Shown here: in pieces, positions 6,546-13,902 of the stretch
Position numbering within the stretch: the first letter of the stretch is position 1
Layout of the letters: each line of letters opens with the position of its first letter
NCBI GenBank assembly: GCA_003134675.1
Contig: PLBZ01000038.1
Coordinates: 1 to 16,857, forward strand
From: Solirubrobacterales bacterium
GTDB taxonomy: Bacteria; Actinomycetota; Thermoleophilia; Solirubrobacterales; Solirubrobacteraceae
Direction of reading: 5' to 3'
DNA: 16,857 nt
Made by a program: the position numbers and the translations under genes
The notes under the pieces: generated by a model
The model's input: only the letters and a program-made list of their open reading frames with translations
What the model was told of the DNA's origin: nothing
Databases searched by the model: none

Positions 6546-6821
6546 GTAAGATAGGCACGTCTCCGGACAGAACAAACACGAACATGTGTACGTGTGGCAC
6601 GACGACCTGCAAAATGGCTTCCTAGAGCCAAGATCGGGGGGAAGAAGGTGCAATGAAAGTTGCATCCTACGATCGGCCACCGTCCCTTGCCCAGCGAGCG
6701 ACGAGCCTAGGCAGGGTAGAGCGTGGGCGCCGCGAACTTGTGCAGAGAGATGGCTGTTACGCTTGCCCCGCGCCACACGAGCGCCCCTGTAAGGGGCAGA
6801 AGGCTGCGCGGAAAACAACAA
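6546..6821. other. Gene-poor stretch upstream of murA
   Basis: No coding region is well supported here beyond the promoter features listed above. It contains three small inverted repeats: TGGCT/AGCCA around TCCTAG (6615-6630), TGCAA/TTGCA around TGAAAG (6649-6664) and GCCCC/GGGGC around TGTAA (6783-6797). The last one ends 24 bp before the murA start and could form a hairpin in the murA leader. A purine-rich run (6636-6648) with the look of a ribosome-binding site precedes an ATG at 6653, but that frame overlaps murA out of frame to 7090. Base composition is less GC-rich than in the flanking genes, fitting a non-coding or decayed region. Confidence 0.5.
6548..6575 (-). promoter_or_regulatory. 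Candidate sigma-70-type promoter for the mini-ORF
   Basis: On the minus strand a TTGTTC -35 (6575-6570) is spaced 16 bp from a TATCTT -10 (6553-6548). The expected start site is near 6541, within two bases of the ATG at 6539, so the transcript would be essentially leaderless. The -10 fits TAnnnT; the -35 matches only the TTG half. Confidence 0.4.
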
Positions 6822-8120
6822 ATGGAGAAGTTCGTAATCGAAGGCGGCGTCCCGCTTTCCGGCACGATGTTCCCGGCCGGGAACAAGAATGGGGCGCTAC
6901 CGATCCTGGCCAGCGCACTCCTTACCGAGGACGAGGTGGTGGTGCGCAACGTTCCGCGGATTCGCGATGTCGACGCGATGTTGAGCATCCTGAGCGCGAT
7001 TGGGGTGCGGGTGAACTGGCGCGGGCCGAACGAGGTGCTGCTGTGCGCAGCGGATGTACACGAGGTCGAGATCGAGCGCGAGCTGGCTGAGCTGATCAGA
7101 GCCTCATTCTTGCTGGCGGGACCGCTGCTCGCCAGATTCCGCCGTGCGGTGATGCCGCCGCCCGGCGGTGACGTGATCGGCAGGCGCCGACTGGACCCAC
7201 ACTTGGACGCGTTCCGCGCGATGGGCGCCACGGCCGAGTGTGGGCGCGAGATCGTGTTGAGCGCACCGAACGGACTGAGGCCGACGGACGTCTTCATGGA
7301 CGAGCCATCGGTGATGGCGAGCGAGAACGCGCTGCTGGCCGCTGCGCTGACGCCTGGGACGACCGTGATCGGCAACGCGGCGTGCGAGCCACACGTCCAG
7401 GACCTGGCGCGGATGCTCGTGAAGATGGGCGCCGATATTCAGGGCATCGGCTCGAACCTGCTCACAGTGCACGGCGCGAAAGAACTGCACGGCTGCGAGC
7501 ACGAGGTCGCCCCCGACCACATCGAGATTGGCAGCTTCATCGCGCTCGCCGGAGTGACCGGGGGCGAACTGCGAATCAAGGACACGGTGCCGGGGGACCT
7601 GCGCATGATCCGGCTCGTGTTCGAGCGTCTGGGGCTACGCACGGAGTTGGACGGCAATGACGTGCTGGTACCGGGAAGCCAGAAGCTCGTCGTGCAAGCG
7701 GACGTGGGGGAGTACAAGAGCAAGATTCAGGACGGCCCGTGGCCTGCGTTCCCAGCCGATCTAACCTCGATCGCGGTGGCGCTTGCGACGCAGGCGGAGG
7801 GGTCGATCCTCGTGCACGAGTGGATGTTCGAGAACCGCTTGATCTTTACCGACAAGCTGATTCTGATGGGCGCGGACATCGTGATGTGCGATCCCCACCG
7901 AGCGATCGTCACCGGCCCGCGACGGCTGCGCGGCGAGCGGGTGGAGTCACCGGATATTCGTGCCGGCATGGCGATGTTGTTAGCCGCGTTGTGTGCTGAC
8001 GGCCGTAGCGAGATCGGCAACATTCGTCAGATCGACCGCGGGTACGAGCGCATCGACGAGCGTCTGCGTGAGCTGGGCGCGCGAATCGAGCGCGTGGCCA
8101 CGGAGCCCGTCCACGCGTAA
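6822..8120 (+). CDS. murA: UDP-N-acetylglucosamine 1-carboxyvinyltransferase (MurA), Asp active-site form
   Basis: This 432-residue cytoplasmic enzyme transfers enolpyruvate from PEP to UDP-GlcNAc, the first committed step of peptidoglycan synthesis. It opens with the family signature MEKFVIEGGVPLSG, has K22-N23 (AGNKNGALP), the inverted alpha/beta repeat, the PADLTSIAVALAT block with D313, and R406 in IDRGYERID. The active-site loop reads PPPGGDVIG, with Asp at 117 where E. coli has Cys115. Asp is known at this position in mycobacterial MurA and makes that enzyme insensitive to fosfomycin, so intrinsic resistance is expected. I chose ATG 6822 rather than in-frame ATGs at 6723 or 6750 because homologues begin here; no strong Shine-Dalgarno is visible. 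hisZ follows after 12 bp, so the his genes are probably read from the same transcript. Confidence 0.97.
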   Translation: MEKFVIEGGVPLSGTMFPAGNKNGALPILASALLTEDEVVVRNVPRIRDVDAMLSILSAIGVRVNWRGPNEVLLCAADVHEVEIERELAELIRASFLLAGPLLARFRRAVMPPPGGDVIGRRRLDPHLDAFRAMGATAECGREIVLSAPNGLRPTDVFMDEPSVMASENALLAAALTPGTTVIGNAACEPHVQDLARMLVKMGADIQGIGSNLLTVHGAKELHGCEHEVAPDHIEIGSFIALAGVTGGELRIKDTVPGDLRMIRLVFERLGLRTELDGNDVLVPGSQKLVVQADVGEYKSKIQDGPWPAFPADLTSIAVALATQAEGSILVHEWMFENRLIFTDKLILMGADIVMCDPHRAIVTGPRRLRGERVESPDIRAGMAMLLAALCADGRSEIGNIRQIDRGYERIDERLRELGARIERVATEPVHA

Positions 8121-8132
8121 TCTCGGGTAGCC

Positions 8133-9137
8133 ATGATCTATCCGATTCCCAGCGGCACGCGTGACGTGCTGCCCGATGAGACGCGCGAGGTGCGCGCGAT
8201 CACGGACACGCTGCGAGGCATGTTCGAGCGAAACGGGTATGGAGAGGTGTATACGCCGGCGCTCGAGTACGAGTCGGTGCTGGCACGCGGGGATATGGCC
8301 GAGGCGCAGCCGGCGTATCGGGTATTCGACGAGACCGGTGCCGCGCTGGTGCTGCGCTCGGATATGACGGTGCCGATCGCGCGCGTGGTGGCGACCCGCT
8401 ATCCGACCGCCGAGACGCCGCTTCGCTTTTGCTACTTCGCCCACTGCTATCGGGGCGTGCGCCCTCAACGCGGCCAGCCGCGGGAGCTGTTGCAGGCGGG
8501 GATCGAGCTGATCGGCGCCCCGGCGCCGGAGGGGACGGCGGAGGCGCTGAGTGTTCTCTGTCATGCGCTCGACGCGACCGGTTTGAAGGACTACCGGGTG
8601 GGGCTGGGCGACGCTTCGCTGTTTCCGGCGTTGATGGCCGCAATAGGGGTGCCCGAGGAGCAGCGGCCTGGCTTGCTGGAGGCGCTTGCGCGGAGGGACT
8701 TCGTCGAGTTGGGGCACAGGCTTGCGGCCGCCGGGCTGGAGGGGGAGGCGGCCGAGCTGTTGTTGAGCTTGCCCCAGCGTCGCGGTGGCCCGGAGGTGCT
8801 GACGGGGGCGAACGCACAGGTTGAGGAGGCCGCGGCGGGGCTGCGGATGGTGCGGGACCTACTGGAGCCGGGAGTGGCGAAGCGGATCATCTTCGACCTC
8901 GGCCTGGTGCGAAGCATCGGTTATTACACCGGCGCGGTGTTCGAGGTGTATGACCCGGCGCTGGGCGCCCCGATCGGCGGCGGCGGTCGGTATGACGATC
9001 TGCTGGCGCGCTTCGGGCGGCCGCTGCCGGCGGTCGGGTTCGCGCTGGGGATCGACCGCTTGCACATTGCACTCACGGGTGAGGAGCGCGGCACGGGTGC
9101 CCTGCTCGCGCAGCCTGCCGGGGAGCAAATCGCATGA
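8133..9137 (+). CDS. hisZ: ATP phosphoribosyltransferase regulatory subunit (HisZ)
   Basis: A 334-residue paralogue of the histidyl-tRNA synthetase catalytic core. It has class II synthetase-like motifs (MIYPIPSGTRDVLPDE start, RSDMTVPIARV, YRGVRPQRGQPRELLQAGIE near motif 2, and GGGGRYDDLLARFGRPLPAV leading into motif 3) but no C-terminal anticodon-binding domain; HisRS is about 90 residues longer. The LVRGLDYYTG-type motif of HisRS reads LVRSIGYYTG, arguing against a working synthetase. HisZ binds the short HisG to form the active, histidine-sensitive enzyme for the first step of histidine synthesis, and hisG follows with a 4-bp overlap (ATGA), which supports the assignment. A TAATCT sequence overlapping the murA stop could act as a weak -10, but cotranscription with murA is equally likely. 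Confidence 0.93.
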   Translation: MIYPIPSGTRDVLPDETREVRAITDTLRGMFERNGYGEVYTPALEYESVLARGDMAEAQPAYRVFDETGAALVLRSDMTVPIARVVATRYPTAETPLRFCYFAHCYRGVRPQRGQPRELLQAGIELIGAPAPEGTAEALSVLCHALDATGLKDYRVGLGDASLFPALMAAIGVPEEQRPGLLEALARRDFVELGHRLAAAGLEGEAAELLLSLPQRRGGPEVLTGANAQVEEAAAGLRMVRDLLEPGVAKRIIFDLGLVRSIGYYTGAVFEVYDPALGAPIGGGGRYDDLLARFGRPLPAVGFALGIDRLHIALTGEERGTGALLAQPAGEQIA

Positions 9138-9793
9138 GCCGAGCGAGCGGCCTCACGATCGCGGTGCCGCGCGGCGCGCTGTTCGGGGAGACGGTCGACA
9201 TCCTGGCCACGCTCGGGATGGACACGGAGGAGCTGCGCGAGAACGACCGCAAGCTGCTGTTCGAGGAGATCGGCGTGATCACGATGCGCCCGTCAGATGT
9301 GCCCACGTATGTGGAGGCGGGCGCCGCCGACGTGGGGATCACGGGCAAGGATGTGCTGCTCGAGCAGGCCACGCGTGGATCGGAAGATCCCACCCGCCGT
9401 GAGGTGTACGAGCTGCTCGATCTCGGTTACGGCCGCTGCACGATGGTGCTGGCGAGCCGAGAGGGCCCAGACCCGGCGGTGGAGGCGCTGCGGCGGCTGG
9501 GGGTGATGAGGGTGGCGACGAAGTATCCGCGGATCGCCGCGCGCCACCTGGAGGAGACCGGCAGGCAGGCGGAGATCGTGGAGGTGAAAGGCTCGGTTGA
9601 GCTGGCGCCGCTGACCGGGATGGTGGAGGCGATCGTCGATCTGACGGCCACCGGCACGACTCTGAAGGAGAACAACCTGGTCGTGCGCGAGGAGCTGATG
9701 GTGTGCACGGCCCGGCTGATCGCCAACCCCGTATCGCACAAGCTCAAGGCGGCCGCTATCGACGACCTCCTGGAGCGCCTGCGTGCGGCTTGA
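9134..9793 (+). CDS. hisG: ATP phosphoribosyltransferase catalytic subunit, short form (HisG)
   Basis: A 219-residue enzyme joining ATP and PRPP to give phosphoribosyl-ATP, the first and feedback-controlled step of histidine synthesis. It has the periplasmic-binding-protein-like fold of HisG with LTIAVPRGALFGET at the start, DVGITGKDVLLE near 71-82, and the PRPP-binding region VKGSVELAPLTGMVEAIVD followed by TATGTTLKENNLV. The C-terminal regulatory domain of long HisG (about 290-300 residues) is absent, so this is the short class that needs HisZ. GGGGAG about 9 bp before the ATG is a fair ribosome-binding site. It overlaps hisZ by 4 bp and hisD by 11 bp. Confidence 0.97.
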   Translation: MSRASGLTIAVPRGALFGETVDILATLGMDTEELRENDRKLLFEEIGVITMRPSDVPTYVEAGAADVGITGKDVLLEQATRGSEDPTRREVYELLDLGYGRCTMVLASREGPDPAVEALRRLGVMRVATKYPRIAARHLEETGRQAEIVEVKGSVELAPLTGMVEAIVDLTATGTTLKENNLVVREELMVCTARLIANPVSHKLKAAAIDDLLERLRAA

Positions 9794-11108
9794 ACGGCTC
9801 GACCCGCAGGACGTCGAGCGGCTGGGTGGACCCGAGGGAGCGGCCGCGCACCTGCGCGCGCTGGTTGCAGACGGTGCCTCGGTGGAGGACGCAGTAAGAG
9901 AGATCGTGGGTGCAGTGCGCGCGAGGGGAGACGCGGCGGTGCACGAGTACACACGCCGGTATGACACTCAAGGCAACGACCGATCGGAGATCGGTCAGCG
10001 GCCGCTGGTGGTGGCCCCAGAGGAGCTGGATGCGGCGATCAAGGAGCTGCCGCTGGAGCTGGTGGCCGGGCTGCAGGTGGCGATCGCGAACGTCGCGGAG
10101 GTGGCCCAGGCGGGTGTGGAGGAGGACAGGACGGTGCGGTTGCCCCAGGGTCAGCACGTGACCCTGCGCGAGATACCGGTCCAGGCGGCGGCGGTGTATG
10201 TGCCCGGCGGTCGGGCGCCGTATCCGAGCACGGTAGTGATGGGCGTTGTGAGCGCCCGGGCCGCGGGCGTACTGGACGTCGCCGTGTGCTCACCGCCGGG
10301 CGCGGATGGTCAGATCGACCAGACGATCCTCGGGGCGTGCCGGCTATGCGGGGTGGAGCGGGTGTACAGGATCGGCGGCGCGCAGGCGATCGCCGCGCTG
10401 GCATACGGCACCGAGACGGTGAGCCGCGTGGACGTGGTGGTTGGCCCCGGCAATCTGTATGTGCAAGAGGCCAAGCGGCAGCTCTCGGCGATTGTCGGCA
10501 TCGACGGCTTCGCCGGTCCCAGCGACCTGCTTGTGGCCCTCGGCGCCGCGACCGGTGAGCGTGAGCTCGAGCTCGCGGCCCTAGACATGCTCGCGCAGGG
10601 TGAGCACGGAGAGGGAAGCCTTGTCGTCGCCGTCTCTCCGAGCGCTGCCGTCTGCGACGCCTTAGCCCAAGCCCTTGAGCAGTGGGTGCTGGAGCGCCCA
10701 ACGGTCGGGGAAGCGCGCTTTGCGATCGTCGAGGTCGAGGATGCGCGTGCGGCCGTGGCCTTCGCCAACGCCTTTGCCGCCGAGCACTTGGAGCTGATCG
10801 GCGCCGATGTGGAGGCGCTTGCCCCGGTGGTGCGCTCGGCCGGTTGCCTGTTCGTGGGCGCGGCGAGCGCCACCGCGTTCGGCGACTATGTGGTGGGGTC
10901 CAATCACGTGCTGCCGACGGGCGGAGCGGCACGCTTTGCCTCAGGGCTCTCGGCTCGGCACTTTCGCAGGCGCATGCAGGAGGTGCGTATCAGCGAGGAC
11001 GCGGTGAGCAAGCTGGCGGCCGCGGGTGCCCCGGTGGCGCGCGCGGAGGGGTTTGAGGTGCACGCGGAGTCGATGGAGGCCCGCATGCGGGAGAATGACG
11101 AGCGATGA
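9783..11108 (+). CDS. hisD: Histidinol dehydrogenase (HisD)
   Basis: A 441-residue, zinc-dependent enzyme that oxidises L-histidinol to L-histidine with two NAD+, the last steps of the pathway. Expected residues are present: Q272 and H275 (AQGEHG), the catalytic pair E334-H335 (AAEHLELI), D368 in FGDYVVGSNHVLPTGG, and H427 in FEVHAESME, covering the zinc ligands and bases. The NAD-binding region includes YVPGGRAPYPST and YRIGGAQAIAALAYGT. The GTG start overlaps the hisG end by 11 bp, and a GGAG about 7 bp upstream could serve as ribosome-binding site. hisB follows with a 4-bp overlap; hisC, often found between hisD and hisB, is absent here. Confidence 0.97.
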   Translation: MRLERLDPQDVERLGGPEGAAAHLRALVADGASVEDAVREIVGAVRARGDAAVHEYTRRYDTQGNDRSEIGQRPLVVAPEELDAAIKELPLELVAGLQVAIANVAEVAQAGVEEDRTVRLPQGQHVTLREIPVQAAAVYVPGGRAPYPSTVVMGVVSARAAGVLDVAVCSPPGADGQIDQTILGACRLCGVERVYRIGGAQAIAALAYGTETVSRVDVVVGPGNLYVQEAKRQLSAIVGIDGFAGPSDLLVALGAATGERELELAALDMLAQGEHGEGSLVVAVSPSAAVCDALAQALEQWVLERPTVGEARFAIVEVEDARAAVAFANAFAAEHLELIGADVEALAPVVRSAGCLFVGAASATAFGDYVVGSNHVLPTGGAARFASGLSARHFRRRMQEVRISEDAVSKLAAAGAPVARAEGFEVHAESMEARMRENDER

Positions 11109-11698
11109 GTCGCACGGCCACGATCGAGCGCAGAACGGGGGAGACCGATGTGCGGCTGACCCTGGCGCTGGATGGCAGCGGCGCGGGCACGCGCACGACG
11201 GGCGTGGGCTTCTTGGATCACATGCTCGATCTGCTCGCCCGTCACGGGCGGCTGGATCTCGACGTGAAGGTCAGCGGCGATCTGGAGACCGGTGCGCATC
11301 ACACTGCCGAGGACACGGCGATCGTGCTCGGCCAGGCGTTGGATCAGGCGCTGGGCGACCGGGCTCACATCACGAGGTATGGCGCGGCGACGGTGCCGAT
11401 GGACGAGGCGCGCGCGAGCTGTGCGATCGATATTTCAGGGCGCCCGTTCATGCTGTTTGAAGCGCAGCTGCCGGCGGGCTCGACGGGAGGCTTTGAGCAC
11501 GAGCTGACGGAGGAGTTCTTTCGGGCGCTGGCGAACGCGGCGAAGCTGACGCTGCACCTGCGGGTGGAGGCTGGCAGTAACGCGCACCACATGATCGAGG
11601 CGGCGTTCAAGGCGTTCGCGCGGGCGCTGCGCGAGGCGGTGAGCATCGATCCCACCGAGACGGGGGTGCCGAGTACGAAGGGCACGCTGACGGCATGA
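11105..11698 (+). CDS. hisB: Imidazoleglycerol-phosphate dehydratase (HisB)
   Basis: A 197-residue, single-function IGP dehydratase that turns imidazole-glycerol phosphate into imidazole-acetol phosphate. The metal-binding repeats are intact: FLDHM with H39, AHHTAED with H65-H66-E69-D70, and NAHHMIEAAFKAFA with H161-H162-E165; the C-terminus has the usual PSTKGTL. There is no N-terminal histidinol-phosphatase domain as in the fused enterobacterial HisB, so the phosphatase must be encoded elsewhere. ATGA overlaps join it to hisD upstream and hisH downstream. Confidence 0.97.
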   Translation: MSRTATIERRTGETDVRLTLALDGSGAGTRTTGVGFLDHMLDLLARHGRLDLDVKVSGDLETGAHHTAEDTAIVLGQALDQALGDRAHITRYGAATVPMDEARASCAIDISGRPFMLFEAQLPAGSTGGFEHELTEEFFRALANAAKLTLHLRVEAGSNAHHMIEAAFKAFARALREAVSIDPTETGVPSTKGTLTA

Positions 11699-12339
11699 GG
11701 GAGGGTGGGCCCTCAATCGGAGTGGTCGACTACGGGATGGGCAACCGCCGTTCGGCTGAGAAGGCGCTCGAGCACGTGGGAGCGCGTGTGGATGTGAGCG
11801 GCGATCCGGAGCGGCTGCGTGCGATGGACGGGCTGGTGCTTCCCGGCGTGGGCGCGTTTCCCGCCGCGATGGCGGCGATCCGCGCGCGCGGGCTCGATGA
11901 GCTGCTCCAGGAGCGCGTGGGCGCGGGCGTGCCACTGTTGGGGCTGTGCTTGGGGATGCAGCTGCTGTTTGAGCGCTCCGAGGAGCACGACGGAGCCATG
12001 GGCTTGGGGCTGTTGGGTGGAGCGGTACGGCGGTTGAGGGCCCCCGGGCTGAAGCTGCCCCACATCGGCTGGAGCGAGCTGTGTTGGCGGCAGGCGACGC
12101 CGCTGAGCGAGGGCCTGCCGGATCCGGCGTATCTGTACCACGTGCACAGCTTCGCGCCGCAGCCCACCGAGGAGGACGTGGTGCTGGCCACCGCGGACTA
12201 CGGCGAGCCGTTTGCCGCGATCGTCGGGCGGGGAAACGTGTTCGGCACCCAGTCGCACCCGGAGAAGTCATCCGCGCACGGGCTGGCGCTGCTTGGAAAC
12301 TTCACCCGCCTGTGCGGCCGCGCGACGGTGCCGGCGTGA
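11695..12339 (+). CDS. hisH: Imidazole glycerol phosphate synthase, glutaminase subunit (HisH)
   Basis: A 214-residue class I glutamine amidotransferase. It releases ammonia from glutamine and feeds it to HisF. The triad is visible: nucleophile C85 in GLCLGMQLLF, and H188 and E190 in TQSHPEKSS. The oxyanion loop LVLPGVGAF and the start VVDYGMGN are typical. It overlaps hisB (ATGA) and hisA (GTG inside its last codons, 4 bp). Its partner hisF is two genes downstream with hisA between, a common order. Confidence 0.97.
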   Translation: MREGGPSIGVVDYGMGNRRSAEKALEHVGARVDVSGDPERLRAMDGLVLPGVGAFPAAMAAIRARGLDELLQERVGAGVPLLGLCLGMQLLFERSEEHDGAMGLGLLGGAVRRLRAPGLKLPHIGWSELCWRQATPLSEGLPDPAYLYHVHSFAPQPTEEDVVLATADYGEPFAAIVGRGNVFGTQSHPEKSSAHGLALLGNFTRLCGRATVPA

Positions 12340-13061
12340 TCCTGTACCCGGCGATCGACATCTTGGATGGCAGCGCGGTGCGGTTGGTGAAGGGCGACTT
12401 CGACGCGAAGAAGGTCTACGACGAGGACCCACTGGCCGCTGCGCGCGGTTGGACGGAGGCGGGCGCGAGCTATCTGCACGTGGTCGACCTCGACGGTGCG
12501 AAGACCGGCGCGCCGGTGAACCTGGAGCACCTGAAGCGGATCGTGGACGAGCTGGACGTGCCCGTGCAGTACGGCGGCGGGCTGCGCTCTGACGAGGCGA
12601 TCGCTGCGGCCTTCGATGCCGGCGCTGCGCGCGTGATCCTCGGTACTGCCGCGTTCATCGACCCTCAGCTGCTCGAGCAGGCGCTCGAGCAGTGGCCCGG
12701 CAAGGTGCTGGTGTCGGTGGACGTACGTGGTGGACACGTGACCACGGCCGGCTGGACCGAGACGACTGAGATCACGACGGAGGCGGTGATCGACAGCCTG
12801 GCCGCGCGCGGGGCGCGCGAGCTGGTCTTCACGAACGTCGACCGCGACGGGATGCTGGAGGGGCCGGACCTGGAGGAAGTACGCAACGTCGCGGAGGCCA
12901 TGAAAGGCAGCCTGATCTACTCGGGCGGGATCGGGCAGCTGGCGGACCTGGAAGGACTTGCTGAGCTGGGGGAGACGAGCTTGGAGGGTGTAATCGTCGG
13001 AAAGGCTTTGTACGAGCGACGCTTTACGGTCGCGGAGGCCCAGGCCGCGCTCGGTAGTTGA
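12336..13061 (+). CDS. hisA: ProFAR isomerase (HisA)
   Basis: A 241-residue (beta-alpha)8-barrel enzyme that isomerises ProFAR to PRFAR. The catalytic acids D8 (PAIDILDG) and D129 (SVDVRGG) are both present, with phosphate-binding glycines in QYGGGLRS and YSGGIG. The frame stays open upstream to 12081, but homologues begin at this MILYPAIDILDG and the GTG overlaps the hisH stop by 4 bp. The N-terminal region reads like ordinary HisA, not the PriA type of Actinomycetes that also does the TrpF reaction; dual activity cannot be excluded from sequence alone. Confidence 0.95.
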   Translation: MILYPAIDILDGSAVRLVKGDFDAKKVYDEDPLAAARGWTEAGASYLHVVDLDGAKTGAPVNLEHLKRIVDELDVPVQYGGGLRSDEAIAAAFDAGAARVILGTAAFIDPQLLEQALEQWPGKVLVSVDVRGGHVTTAGWTETTEITTEAVIDSLAARGARELVFTNVDRDGMLEGPDLEEVRNVAEAMKGSLIYSGGIGQLADLEGLAELGETSLEGVIVGKALYERRFTVAEAQAALGS

Positions 13062-13073
13062 CGGCCCGGTCGC

Positions 13074-13079
13074 TACGGT
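13074..13079 (+). promoter_or_regulatory. Candidate -10 box for leaderless hisF
   Basis: TACGGT lies in the 24-bp hisA-hisF spacer, six bases (GAGCGG) before the GTG start. The spacing puts a start site at or next to the start codon. cca has a similar arrangement. There is no -35 at proper distance, and no Shine-Dalgarno for hisF, so the call is tentative. Confidence 0.3.
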
Positions 13080-13085
13080 GAGCGG

Positions 13086-13877
13086 GTGCACTACAAGCGC
13101 GTGATCCCCTGTCTGGACGTGGACGCCGGCCGTGTGGTGAAGGGCGTCGAATTCGTGGACATCCGCGACGCCGGAGATCCGATCGAGCTCGCCGCTCACT
13201 ACGACCGCGAGGGGGCCGACGAGCTGGTCTTCCTGGACATCACCGCCACCCACGAGAAGCGCGACACGATCGTCAAGCTCGCCCGCCACACCGCCGACGA
13301 GGTGTTCGTGCCGTTCACGATCGGTGGCGGGATCCGCTCGGTGGAAGACGCCCAGGCGGTGCTCGACGCGGGGGCTGACAAGGTCTCGATCAACTCCGCG
13401 GCACTCGCGCGCCCCGAACTGATCGACGAGCTGGCGATGAGGTTCGGCGCGCAGTGCGTGGTGCTGGCGATCGACGCAAAGTGGCGCGCCCACGACGGGG
13501 GCAGCGACATGGACGGTTGGGACGCCTTCGTCGCCGGAGGGCGCACCCCGGCGGGACGCGACGTCGTCGAGTGGGCGCGCGAGGGCGTTGAGCGCGGGGC
13601 GGGGGAGATCCTGCTGACGAGCATGGACCGCGACGGAACCAGCGACGGCTACGACCTCCCGCTCACGGGCGCGGTCAGCGAGGCGGTGAGCGTGCCCGTG
13701 ATCGCCTCCGGCGGCGCCGGCAATCTCGAGCACCTCGCCGAGGCCCTCAGGGCCGGCGCCGACGCCGTCCTGTGTGCGTCGATCTTCCACTACGGGCACC
13801 ACACGATCGCGCAGGCCAAGGCGCATCTGGCAGCCGCTGGGATCCCCGTGCGCTCGGTGAGTCCACAGCCCGCATAG
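13086..13877 (+). CDS. hisF: Imidazole glycerol phosphate synthase, cyclase subunit (HisF)
   Basis: A 263-residue (beta-alpha)8 barrel that, with ammonia from HisH, converts PRFAR to imidazole-glycerol phosphate and AICAR. D11 ([13 protein letters not shown]) and D130 (LAIDAKW) are the catalytic acids; FTIGGGIRS and IASGGAGN bind the phosphates. The start is GTG. It is separated from hisA by 24 bp, the longest gap inside the his cluster. AICAR made here returns to purine synthesis. hisI and hisE, often next in line, are replaced by a tRNA nucleotidyltransferase gene. Confidence 0.97.
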   Translation: MHYKRVIPCLDVDAGRVVKGVEFVDIRDAGDPIELAAHYDREGADELVFLDITATHEKRDTIVKLARHTADEVFVPFTIGGGIRSVEDAQAVLDAGADKVSINSAALARPELIDELAMRFGAQCVVLAIDAKWRAHDGGSDMDGWDAFVAGGRTPAGRDVVEWAREGVERGAGEILLTSMDRDGTSDGYDLPLTGAVSEAVSVPVIASGGAGNLEHLAEALRAGADAVLCASIFHYGHHTIAQAKAHLAAAGIPVRSVSPQPA

Positions 13878-13890
13878 CGTCGTCATCGTC

Positions 13891-13896
13891 GAGAAT
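13891..13896 (+). promoter_or_regulatory. Candidate -10 box for leaderless cca
   Basis: GAGAAT stands six bases (GAGCTC) before the ATG of the nucleotidyltransferase gene, matching the hisF arrangement (hexamer, then GAGC plus two bases, then start). It is a weak -10 (first base G, not T) without a recognisable -35. Confidence 0.25.
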
Positions 13897-13902
13897 GAGC
13901 TC

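Noticed and set aside
6723..6821. Upstream extension of MurA to ATG 6723
   Set aside because: The additional 33 residues are unlike MurA; homologues start at MEKFVIEGG (6822).
6653..7090. A plus-strand ATG frame of 145 codons with a purine-rich ribosome-binding-like run
   Set aside because: It would overlap murA out of frame by about 270 bp, and its composition after the first 60 codons is that of a shifted murA. A short leader role is not excluded but cannot be supported.
12336..13061. PriA (dual HisA/TrpF) assignment
   Set aside because: The N-terminal region reads like ordinary HisA and there is no sequence feature here that shows dual specificity.
13058..13079. TTGACG (13058-13063) as -35 for the TACGGT before hisF
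   Set aside because: The spacer would be 10 bp, too short for a sigma-70-type promoter.
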